Under the pieces are notes generated by a model, which was not told the DNA's origin, did not search any database, and worked only from the letters and a program-made list of their open reading frames with translations. A program made the position numbers and the translations under genes. A stretch of DNA of 9,938 bases, taken from JBIQLO01 sp044464175. GTDB taxonomy: Bacteria; Planctomycetota; Phycisphaerae; Tepidisphaerales; Tepidisphaeraceae. This document shows, piece by piece, positions 1-5,988 of this stretch; the first letter of the stretch is position 1; every line of letters begins with the position of its first letter. The stretch lies in assembly GCA_044464175.1 (NCBI GenBank), contig JBIQLO010000150.1, forward strand, positions 1-9,938, written 5' to 3'.

Positions 1-88
1 TTTGTCGCCAAAGGGCGCAGCGCGGGGGATAGAACGGGAAAAAAATGTCGCAATTCGAGGTGGGAGGCAGTTTAATGGGTGGGATGTC

Positions 89-922
89 ATGAAAGATGAC
101 GAGCTTATCCAACGGTACGTGGGGGGTGATCCGGCCGCCTTTGAGCGGTTGATGCAGCGACACGCGGGGCTGGTCTATTCGGCGGCATTGCGGCAGTTGG
201 GGGACCGGCACGAAGCAGAAGACCTGACGCAGGCGGTCTTTTTCACGCTGGCGCGCAAGGCACGATCGCTGGAAGGGCGGGTGTTGACGGCGTGGCTGCT
301 GCGGGCGGTGCGGTTGGGGGCGCTTCACCAGTTGCGGTCGCGGCGGCGGCGGGCATTTCACGAGCGAAAGGCGGCGGCCATGCAGGCGAATGTCTATCTG
401 GCGGGGGCGGTGAAGGATTATGAGCGCATGGGGCCGATGCTGGATGAGGCGATTGCGGCCCTGCCGGAGGCCGACCGGGTGGCGGTGGTGCTGAAGTACC
501 ATGAACGCCTGAGTGTCCATGAAATTGCGGAGATGACGGGGAGCACCTCGGCGGGGGTGGCCAAGCGGCTGGAGCGGGCGGTGGAGAAATTGCGGCTGCG
601 ATTTGCCCAGCAGGAGATTCGGCTGACGGCCGGCGTGGTGGGAGGCGGGTTGTATTACCACCTGGGGCAGGGAGCGCCGGCGGAGGTGGTGGGGCGGCTG
701 CAAGGGGCCTGGGCGTCGGCGCAGAGCGCTTCGTCGGCGTTGGGTGGGCCGATGGTGGACGGTCTGGCGCGGCGGCTGCAGGTGGAGGCGGCCCGGTTGC
801 TTCTTGTCAAAGGCGCGCTTGTAGTGGCGGTGGTGGTACTGGGGCTGGTCGCGTGCCTGGGCGTTTGGCAGACGGGACGGCAGGTACTTTCGCCGCAACA
901 GGTGGTCAGCACCGGGAGGTAG
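89..922 (+). CDS. ECF-type RNA polymerase sigma factor with C-terminal membrane segment
   Basis: The 277-residue product is a sigma-70 family extracytoplasmic-function factor, which directs RNA polymerase to a specific promoter set. Region 2 lies at about residues 5-85 (YVGGDPAAFERLMQRHAG, then the AEDLTQAVFFTLARKA core helix). Region 4 lies at about 117-170, with LPEADRVAVVLKYHERLSVHEIAEMTG-type helix-turn-helix sequence broken across 125-165. Beyond region 4 there are about 100 extra residues with a clear transmembrane helix at roughly 237-258, whereas ordinary ECF factors end near 190 residues. Such extended ECF factors are common in Planctomycetes and Verrucomicrobia; the tail may tether or self-inhibit the factor (inference). 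The frame is open back to base 2 (TTG), but the ATG at 89 is preferred because MKDDELIQRY matches the usual family start and G-rich sequence precedes it. A TTTAAT at 71-76 resembles a -10 box but has no good -35. No separate anti-sigma gene follows. A link to the downstream secretion genes rests on position only. Confidence 0.88.
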   Translation: MKDDELIQRYVGGDPAAFERLMQRHAGLVYSAALRQLGDRHEAEDLTQAVFFTLARKARSLEGRVLTAWLLRAVRLGALHQLRSRRRRAFHERKAAAMQANVYLAGAVKDYERMGPMLDEAIAALPEADRVAVVLKYHERLSVHEIAEMTGSTSAGVAKRLERAVEKLRLRFAQQEIRLTAGVVGGGLYYHLGQGAPAEVVGRLQGAWASAQSASSALGGPMVDGLARRLQVEAARLLLVKGALVVAVVVLGLVACLGVWQTGRQVLSPQQVVSTGR

Positions 923-1035
923 GCTCTGATGGAGGGAGAAGGCGGCAATGCGCTTTCAGTGGGTTTGATTTTGGCTGGAAGTTTGTCTCTCGATTCCGCT
1001 CCTGAGGGCAGTGGCGGTACTTAACGGTTACGATC

Positions 1036-2112
1036 ATGGCGCCTGACAAGAATTCTATCTTTGCGGACATTCCATCGCTGGCCGATGGGATTATCCACGG
1101 GGCGCTTGGGCGGGGAGCGTCTGATGTGCATCTGGAGCCGACGGGCAGTGGATATGAGGTGCGATACCGGGTGGATGGGGTGCTGGAGACGGTGGAGCGA
1201 TATCCATCAGAGGTGGGGCGGTCGTTGGTGGGGCGGCTGATGGTGATGGCGCGCCTGCTGACCTATCGGCTGGACATTCCGCAGGAGGGGCGGATGGGCC
1301 TCACGTGGGAAGGGCGGGCGTTGGAGGGGCGCGTGGCGGTGATTCCAACGACGCACGGGCTGCGGGCGGCGGTGCGGCTGCCGGCGGAGTTGATCCAGCC
1401 AAGGACCCTGGAAGCACTGGAGCTGCCGGAGGCGGTGGAGCAAGGGTTGCGGCGATTTGCGACAGCGGAGGCGGGTCTGCTACTGGTGTGCGGGCCGGCC
1501 GGCAGCGGGAAAACGACCACGTTGTATGCGCTCCTGGAATTCATGGCGAGGCAATCGCCGGGGGTGAGCCTGATCAGTCTGGAAGACCCGGTGGAGCGGG
1601 ATCTGGCGGGGGTGACGCAGATCGAGGTGTCTCCGTTCGGGCAACTGACGTATGAGAAGGCGCTGCGGAGCATCCTGCGGCAGGACCCGCAGGTGCTGAT
1701 GCTGGGGGAGATTCGGGATCGAGCCACGGCCTCGCTGGCGCTGCAGGCGGCGTTGTCGGGGCATCGGCTCCTGTGCACGATGCACGCGGGAGACCCGGCC
1801 GGGGGAATCGCGCGGCTGGGGGAAATGGGATTGGAAGGGTATCAGATCACCAGCGCACTGTTTGGCGTGGCGGCCCAGCGGCTGTTGCGGCGGCGGGTGG
1901 GGCAGGGATACCAGGGGCGGATTCCGGCCGGGGAGTGGGCGGGGATGGGCGATGCGTTGAGGCGAGCGGTGTTGGAGGGCGCGGACGCGCCAACGTTGCG
2001 AAAGGTAATTTGGAATCGGGCAGGGCATGTGACGCTGCGGGGATCGGCCGAGATGCTGGTGGAGAAGGGGGTGACGGATCGGGCGGAGGTGGAAAGGGTG
2101 ATGGGGTTGTAG
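1036..2112 (+). CDS. gspE: Short GspE/PilB-type secretion ATPase
   Basis: A 358-residue hexameric-type traffic ATPase that would power pseudopilus assembly from the cytoplasmic face of the inner membrane. The conserved N2 domain begins near residue 28 (GASDVHLEP), followed by RYRVDGVLE. The Walker A box GPAGSGKT is at 153-160, the Asp box SLEDPVER at 181-188, the Walker B region LMLGEIRD at 221-228, and the His box LLCTMHAGDP at 245-254. All nucleotide-binding motifs are therefore intact. It is shorter than typical GspE or PilB (about 500-570 residues): the N1/MshEN domain is absent, and so is the four-cysteine zinc loop, because AAQRLLRRR runs directly into YQGRIPAGEW. In length it is closer to PilT, but the following gspF-like genes and pseudopilins favour an assembly role. 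The ATG at 1036 is the only good start; an in-frame stop lies at 1003-1005. No clear Shine-Dalgarno sequence precedes it. The 113-base gap upstream shows no convincing promoter or terminator. Confidence 0.9.
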   Translation: MAPDKNSIFADIPSLADGIIHGALGRGASDVHLEPTGSGYEVRYRVDGVLETVERYPSEVGRSLVGRLMVMARLLTYRLDIPQEGRMGLTWEGRALEGRVAVIPTTHGLRAAVRLPAELIQPRTLEALELPEAVEQGLRRFATAEAGLLLVCGPAGSGKTTTLYALLEFMARQSPGVSLISLEDPVERDLAGVTQIEVSPFGQLTYEKALRSILRQDPQVLMLGEIRDRATASLALQAALSGHRLLCTMHAGDPAGGIARLGEMGLEGYQITSALFGVAAQRLLRRRVGQGYQGRIPAGEWAGMGDALRRAVLEGADAPTLRKVIWNRAGHVTLRGSAEMLVEKGVTDRAEVERVMGL

Positions 2113-2144
2113 GGCAGAGGTTCTGAGGCGATTGCGGAAGGTCC

Positions 2145-2180
2145 TCTCCCGAGCCCTCCCGGCATATAGGGGGAAGGAGA
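2145..2180. repeat. Imperfect inverted repeat in the gspE-gspF gap
   Basis: The 96-base gap between the ATPase and first platform gene holds a pyrimidine-rich arm followed by a purine-rich arm. TCTCC at 2145-2149 can pair with GGAGA at 2176-2180, and CTCCC at 2156-2160 with GGGGG at 2169-2173, around the loop GGCATATA; unpaired bases lie between the two stems. No T-run follows, so it is not an obvious terminator. It may be a dispersed palindromic repeat or an mRNA structure that separates translation of the two genes. Pairing is seen in the sequence; function is unknown. Confidence 0.35.
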
Positions 2181-2208
2181 AGAGCGGATTGGAGTTGCGC
2201 GGCACGCC

Positions 2209-3300
2209 ATGAATGATTCATCTCAACAACGCGTGCGGCCCCTGGGGCCGGAGGATTTCCAGGCGTTTAACCAGCAGCTGGCGCAACTGGCGACGGCGGG
2301 GCTGCCGTTGGAGCAGGGATTGCGACTGATCGCCGAAGATGTCTATCGCGGGAGACAGGCGGAGGCGATTGGACGAGTGGCCAGCGACCTGGAGGCGGGG
2401 CGTCCGCTGGGTGAGGCGTTTGACCGCCAGCGGCGGCTGTTTCCCCCGTTGTATGGACGGCTGATCGACGCAGGGGTGAAGGCGGGGGATTTGCCGGGGA
2501 TGCTGCTGAGTCTCGGCCGGCACATGGATTGGATCGGGCGCCTGCGGGCAGCGGCGTGGCGGGCGGCGGCCTATCCGCTGATGCTGATGGTGGGGCTGGC
2601 GCTGGTGCTGGCGTTCATGATCGGGGTGGTGTTGCCGAATCTGGCGTTCGCTTTTGACCTCGGCTATTCGTATTGGCGGCATCCCAATTCCAATCCAACG
2701 GACGGGGCGCGGCTGATTTTACAGGGGTGCACGATCGTCGCGGCGGCGCTGCTGGTGGCGGTGTTTATTATTCTGCTGTTGACGGCGGCCTGGGCGATCG
2801 GGCGTCGGCTGGGGTGGGGCCGGCGCTGGTCGGAGCGGGCGGCGCTGGCGTTGCCGCTGGTGGGACCGGCGATTCGCTGGAGCCTGGTGGCGCGGTGGTG
2901 CGATGCGGTCCATCTGGGGCTGCGGGCCGGGATGGACCTTCCGGCGGCGATTGAACTGGCGGCCCAGACGATTGACTCCCCGGCACTGGGGCGGGAAAGC
3001 CGGCGGCTGATCGAGGCGGTGAACGGCGGGCGGCCGCTGGCATCGGCGGGGCGGCTCAAGGCGCTGCCGGCGATGACGGGGGCGACGATGGATGCGGCAT
3101 CCGAGGCGGGGAACCTGCCGGAAGCTGTGGAATCGCTTTGCCTGCTGGCACGGCAGCAGGCGGAGATGCGGCTGGCATCGCTTCCGGCGGTGTTGTCGCC
3201 GCTGCTGATCATGGTGGTGGGGGCGGCGATCGTGGTGGCGATCTTCATCGTGCTGCTGCCGATCCTGAATATGTACGACTTCTGGATGAGCGGTTTTTGA
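2209..3300 (+). CDS. gspF: GspF/PilC-type inner-membrane platform protein (first copy)
   Basis: A 363-residue type II secretion system F family protein, the inner-membrane platform that contacts the assembly ATPase and organises pseudopilin insertion. Two copies of the T2SSF helical domain are visible. The first spans about residues 18-120, with the typical QLAQLATAGLPLEQGLRLIA start and the LIDAGVKAGDLPGML signature. The second spans about 228-326, with ARWCDAVHLGLRAGMDLPAAIEL and AASEAGNLPEAVESL. Three hydrophobic helices lie near 122-146, 169-195 and 327-352, the normal topology, and the length is close to the usual 400. The ATG at 2209 starts directly upstream of the first domain; the nearest SD-like GGAG (2191-2194) is distant. 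The stop at 3298-3300 abuts the SD of a second F-family gene. Confidence 0.88.
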   Translation: MNDSSQQRVRPLGPEDFQAFNQQLAQLATAGLPLEQGLRLIAEDVYRGRQAEAIGRVASDLEAGRPLGEAFDRQRRLFPPLYGRLIDAGVKAGDLPGMLLSLGRHMDWIGRLRAAAWRAAAYPLMLMVGLALVLAFMIGVVLPNLAFAFDLGYSYWRHPNSNPTDGARLILQGCTIVAAALLVAVFIILLLTAAWAIGRRLGWGRRWSERAALALPLVGPAIRWSLVARWCDAVHLGLRAGMDLPAAIELAAQTIDSPALGRESRRLIEAVNGGRPLASAGRLKALPAMTGATMDAASEAGNLPEAVESLCLLARQQAEMRLASLPAVLSPLLIMVVGAAIVVAIFIVLLPILNMYDFWMSGF

Positions 3301-3306
3301 AAGGAG
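3301..3306 (+). promoter_or_regulatory. Ribosome binding site deciding the TTG start of the second gspF
   Basis: AAGGAG begins on the base after the upstream TGA and is followed by an 8-base spacer to TTG at 3315. There is no in-frame ATG nearby, so this near-perfect SD fixes the start. Extending the frame upstream to 3138 would place it out of frame inside the first gspF gene and yield low-complexity Gly/Ala-rich sequence, which is not credible. Confidence 0.7.
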
Positions 3307-3314
3307 CGGCGTTC

Positions 3315-4610
3315 TTGAGAGGCTTTGTCTCCAATCTCCTGCGCTTCGGACTGTGGGGCATTGCGGCGTTGCTGGCGGTGTGGGTCTTCGAGGTGCTGCC
3401 GATCTCGATGTCGTCGGTGGCCTCCTGGGCTTTGGGCTTTCTGAGCTGGTTGGTTTCGCCGCTGGTGTGGCCGGCTCGTCTGGCCGCAGCGCCGGAGATG
3501 TGGCTGCTGACGCCTGTGGTGGTGCTGGTCATGCTGATGGCGCCGTTGATCGGGGTGGCGGTGCGGCAGCGACGACGACGGCGCGCCGTCGCGGTGCTGG
3601 GGCATGTGGAGATGGCGGTGCGACTGAATTTGCCGCTGGAGCGGATGCTGGAGGCGGCGGCACAACAGGAAGGAGGGGCGATTCAGCGGCGGCTGCGGCG
3701 ATTGCATGGCTTGATCGACCGGGGCAGGCCGCTGGGCGACGTGCTGGTGGAGGTTTTGCCTGAGTTGTCGCGGCGGGACCGGGCCTGGCTGGCGGCCGGC
3801 GGTGAGCTGAACGAACGGGGGGCCATAAACGAAGCGCTGGGGCGGGTGGTGCAGCGGCAGCGGGCGGCGTTTGCCCAGGTGCGGCCGATGCAGTCGTTTT
3901 ATCACTGGTATCCCCTGATCCTGCTGGCGGTTCTGGGTGCGGTATGGGGGGCGCTGGCGGTGTTTGTTTATCCGAAACTAGTGCTCATCCTGGGAGATTT
4001 CAATGTAAACATACCGGCATTGACGGCGTGGAGCATGCGGCTGGTGCCCTGGATATGGGTTGCGTTTTGGGCGGTGTTGCTGGGATGGGTCGGGCGGATG
4101 ATCTGGCGTCGGATGCGGAGGGGAACGGGCATCGGGATCGTTGATTTGGCGGCCTGGGCGATTCCCTGGACACGGCGGATGGCGGTGAGCCGGGGGATGG
4201 AGGATGTGTGCCGGTGGGTGGCTTCAGCGCTGGAGGCGGGCTGGGGGGTGGATCGGGCGCTGACGGCAGCGGCGGAATTGCCGGGAAATCGGGTGTTGCG
4301 CCGGCGGATCAGGCGGTGGGGCGAGGCGGTGGGGAGCGGTCAGGCGCTGGCCGAGGCCGCCCAGGCCAGCGGGGTGGATCGCCTGACGTGGGGGATGCTG
4401 AAAGTGAGTGAAAGAACGGGAGCGACAGCGCGGACGCTTGAATTTCTGGCCACAGCACATGCAGCGCGATATGGGCGTGCGTTGATTCTGCTTCAGGGGG
4501 CCTATGTGCCGGCGGTGGTGCTGGCGATGGGGGTGGTGGTGGGGACGCTTTCGCTGGGGCTGATGTTGCCGCTGGAGGCGCTGTATCACGTGATGGAAGG
4601 TGGGTGGTAG
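3315..4610 (+). CDS. gspF: Second GspF/PilC-type platform protein with extra N-terminal membrane region
   Basis: A 431-residue divergent second copy of the GspF family, tandem to the first. The F-domain repeats are recognisable at about residues 95-195 (HVEMAVRLNLPLERML and GRPLGDVLVEVLPELSRRD) and 294-390 (MEDVCRWVASALEAGWGVDRAL and LKVSERTGATARTLEFLA). Hydrophobic helices lie near 199-219, 242-265 and 395-418. Unlike standard GspF it has an N-terminal block with two more predicted membrane helices (about 11-29 and 63-83), separated by a hydrophobic stretch. The start is TTG at 3315, chosen from the AAGGAG site at 3301-3306. A pair of different F proteins could form a heteromeric platform (inference). 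The gene ends three bases before the ATG of the next gene, so translational coupling is likely. The alternative that one copy is degenerate is not supported, because both frames are intact. Confidence 0.85.
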   Translation: MRGFVSNLLRFGLWGIAALLAVWVFEVLPISMSSVASWALGFLSWLVSPLVWPARLAAAPEMWLLTPVVVLVMLMAPLIGVAVRQRRRRRAVAVLGHVEMAVRLNLPLERMLEAAAQQEGGAIQRRLRRLHGLIDRGRPLGDVLVEVLPELSRRDRAWLAAGGELNERGAINEALGRVVQRQRAAFAQVRPMQSFYHWYPLILLAVLGAVWGALAVFVYPKLVLILGDFNVNIPALTAWSMRLVPWIWVAFWAVLLGWVGRMIWRRMRRGTGIGIVDLAAWAIPWTRRMAVSRGMEDVCRWVASALEAGWGVDRALTAAAELPGNRVLRRRIRRWGEAVGSGQALAEAAQASGVDRLTWGMLKVSERTGATARTLEFLATAHAARYGRALILLQGAYVPAVVLAMGVVVGTLSLGLMLPLEALYHVMEGGW

Positions 4611-4612
4611 TG

Positions 4613-4999
4613 ATGGGAAACAGCAGAAAGAGGCACGACAAGGACTACAGGCTGGGAGCCCGCGCCACGGGGTTTTTGATGGCGGACGCGGTGATGGCGC
4701 TGACGATTCTGGCGCTGCTGATGGGGGTGCTGTTGATGGCGGCGGGGCGGCAGCGGCATGCGTCGCTGCGGCTGAAGGACCAACGGGCAGCGACAGCACT
4801 GGCGGAGCGGGGGCTGTCGCGCCTGCGGATGGGGCTGGAGGCGGGGGAAGCGCCCGCCGTTCGAGTGGAGCGGCTGACGGGTGGAGAAGCGCCGGCGGGG
4901 CAGGCCTGGGTGAAGGTCACGGCGGTGGCGCAGGGGCGGTGGGCGTCGGTGGCGGGACTGGTTCCGGCGGGGGCGGTGAAGGGGGTGGGGCATGAATAG
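4613..4999 (+). CDS. GspI-like minor pseudopilin with Asp at +5
   Basis: A 128-residue small protein with a basic leader (RKRHDKDYRLGAR), a prepilin-like cleavage site G20/F21 and a long hydrophobic helix from about 27 to 45, then a heptad-like polar helix (LKDQRAATALAERGLSRL) as in GspI and other minor pseudopilins. The mature sequence begins FLMADAVMALTILALLMG. Position +5 is Asp instead of the nearly invariant Glu. The 20-residue leader is longer than the usual 6-10. The ATG at 4613 is chosen; GTG codons at 4604 and 4610 are in the same frame and would make it overlap gspF. GGAAGG at about 4595-4600 can serve as SD. The stop TAG at 4997-4999 overlaps the start of the next gene by eight bases. 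The GspI assignment rests on size, order and helix pattern, so the subfamily is uncertain. Confidence 0.7.
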   Translation: MGNSRKRHDKDYRLGARATGFLMADAVMALTILALLMGVLLMAAGRQRHASLRLKDQRAATALAERGLSRLRMGLEAGEAPAVRVERLTGGEAPAGQAWVKVTAVAQGRWASVAGLVPAGAVKGVGHE

Positions 5000-5507
5000 G
5001 CATCGGAGCAATGTTGTCCGTGGTCCGCGGTTCGTGATCGGAAATGCACGTCGGATACCCGGACCATGGACCTCGGACAACGAACCACGATCTGCGGGCT
5101 TCACGTTGCCGGAGATCATGGTGGTGGTGATCCTGCTGTCGGTGGCCATGGCGTCGGCGACTTGGGTGTTTCGCTCCAGTTTGCTGATGCTGCACCGGAG
5201 TGAACAGGCGGCCGGGGCGGTGGGACGGTTGAGCGAGGCGATGGAGATGATGCGGCGGGATGCGGCCGGGGCGATCCACATGGAGACGGGCGCCCATGGG
5301 ATGACGCTGCGGACGGCAAGCGGAAAAACGATCGAGTGGGAATGCGGCAAAGGGACGTGGCGGCGGCAGGCGCCGGGAGCGCCGGCGCGGTTGTGGAGCG
5401 GATTGCCCGCAGCGCGATTCCATGAGGAGCGGGCGGGGGTGATGGTGGAATGGCTTGATGCGCCGCTGCACGGCGGCGGGCGGGCGTGGCTGGAGAGGGA
5501 GCGATAG
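4992..5507 (+). CDS. GspJ-like minor pseudopilin with repeat-bearing leader
   Basis: A 171-residue type IV pilin-like protein. The prepilin motif is clear: SAG36/F37-TLPE41 followed by IMVVVILLSVAMASATWVF, with Glu at +5 as required by prepilin peptidase systems. After the N-terminal helix comes RLSEAMEMMRRDAAGAI, which resembles the start of the GspJ globular part, then a short beta-rich C-terminal domain. The leader before the cleavage site is 36 residues, far beyond normal, because an inverted array of 7-bp units lies in frame within it (see the 5013-5088 entry). The ATG at 4992 overlaps the previous stop and has GAAGGGGGTGGGG just upstream as SD. The only other in-frame start before the cleavage site is GTG at 5034, inside the array. 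Expected role: pseudopilus tip, together with the I- and K-like neighbours. Confidence 0.78.
   Translation: MNRHRSNVVRGPRFVIGNARRIPGPWTSDNEPRSAGFTLPEIMVVVILLSVAMASATWVFRSSLLMLHRSEQAAGAVGRLSEAMEMMRRDAAGAIHMETGAHGMTLRTASGKTIEWECGKGTWRRQAPGAPARLWSGLPAARFHEERAGVMVEWLDAPLHGGGRAWLERER
5013..5088. repeat. Inverted array of degenerate heptamers, consensus near GTGGTCC
   Basis: The left arm is four contiguous 7-base units on the + strand: GTTGTCC (5013), GTGGTCC (5020), GCGGTTC (5027), GTGATCG (5034). The right arm, read on the - strand, is GTGGTTC (5088-5082), GTTGTCC (5081-5075), GAGGTCC (5074-5068), ATGGTCC (5067-5061). A 20-base centre (5041-5060) separates them. The best-paired part, 5013-5026 against 5068-5081, matches at 13 of 14 positions. 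The array lies wholly inside the leader coding region of the GspJ-like gene and keeps the frame open. I see no second copy in this window. It is probably a mobile or expanding small repeat of the host genome (inference). Confidence 0.75.
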
Positions 5508-5517
5508 GCGGCGCGAT

Positions 5518-5988
5518 ATGAAAACAGAAGTGCGACATCGGACGGGGTTCATGACGCTGCTGGCCATTGCGATGCTGGCGCTGGTGTCGGCGGCGCTGAT
5601 GGGAATGTCGCGGCTGTTCTCCCAGGAGGTGCGGTCCGCACGGCGCGACGATGCGGGGGCGCAGGTACGGCAGCTTCTGGCGGCCGGGACGGCGGTGGCG
5701 CGGGAGCGGGTGGGGAGCTGGGGAGAGATGCCGGGAGGGCTGGCCCAGCCGGTGGCGTTGCCGCAATCGCTTCAGGAGGGAGGCAAGTTGCGGCTGCGAT
5801 TGGTGTCAGGGGCACCGGCGCGGGTGGCGGTGGAGGCGAGCTGGAAGGGGTGGCACGCGGAGCGGGTGCTGCAATTTGAGCGCGCAGACGGGCGATGGCA
5901 GATCAGCGGGATTGAGGAGGGGGCTGTCGGGGCAGAATCCGGCACTGCGGCTATTCGCCCCGAACGTGCTGATGGAAGGCGGCGATGA
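5518..5988 (+). CDS. Short GspK/PilX-like pseudopilin
   Basis: A 156-residue protein with a short basic leader (MKTEVRHRTG), a likely cleavage site G10/F11 and one hydrophobic helix at about 14-33 (LLAIAMLALVSAALMGM). A polar helix with RRDDAGAQVRQLLAAG follows, much like the start of GspK and PilX proteins. Position +5 is Leu, not Glu; lack of Glu5 is normal for GspK, which caps the pseudopilus. The rest (about 65-135) is a small beta-rich domain ending in WQISGIEEG. GspK is usually about 300 residues, so the large alpha-helical domain is missing here. The ATG at 5518 gives the canonical leader; the frame is open to 5455 but that part is Arg-rich and overlaps the upstream gene. The last 38 bases overlap the 3' end of the convergent ilvE. 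The K assignment rests on position, leader and the missing Glu5. Confidence 0.65.
   Translation: MKTEVRHRTGFMTLLAIAMLALVSAALMGMSRLFSQEVRSARRDDAGAQVRQLLAAGTAVARERVGSWGEMPGGLAQPVALPQSLQEGGKLRLRLVSGAPARVAVEASWKGWHAERVLQFERADGRWQISGIEEGAVGAESGTAAIRPERADGRRR
5927..5963. terminator. Hairpin at the convergent gene junction, possible bidirectional terminator
   Basis: TCGGGGC at 5927-5933 pairs with GCCCCGA at 5957-5963, and GAAT (5935-5938) pairs with ATTC (5953-5956), leaving only A5934 bulged. This gives an 11-bp stem with a 14-base loop. It covers the stop codon of ilvE on the - strand and the last codons of the K-like gene on the + strand. A run of T follows on neither strand, so it is not a standard intrinsic terminator. 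It may still protect 3' ends or limit read-through between the two convergent operons. Confidence 0.4.

Noticed and set aside
2..88. Sigma factor start at the TTG at base 2
   Set aside because: The extra 29 residues resemble no sigma factor N-terminus; the ATG at 89 gives the canonical family start.
3138..3314. Longer N-terminus for the second GspF protein
   Set aside because: It would overlap the first gspF gene by more than 160 bases and add Gly/Ala-rich residues of shadow-frame type, while AAGGAG with the TTG at 3315 gives a proper start.
2664..3905. A 413-codon - strand reading frame opposite the two gspF genes
   Set aside because: It is His-, Gln-, Pro- and Arg-rich antisense sequence with no domain, crossing the boundary between two well-supported genes.
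5013..5088. CRISPR array or recombination attachment site
   Set aside because: The 7-base units are contiguous without spacers, are arranged as one inverted pair, and no cas or integrase gene is near.
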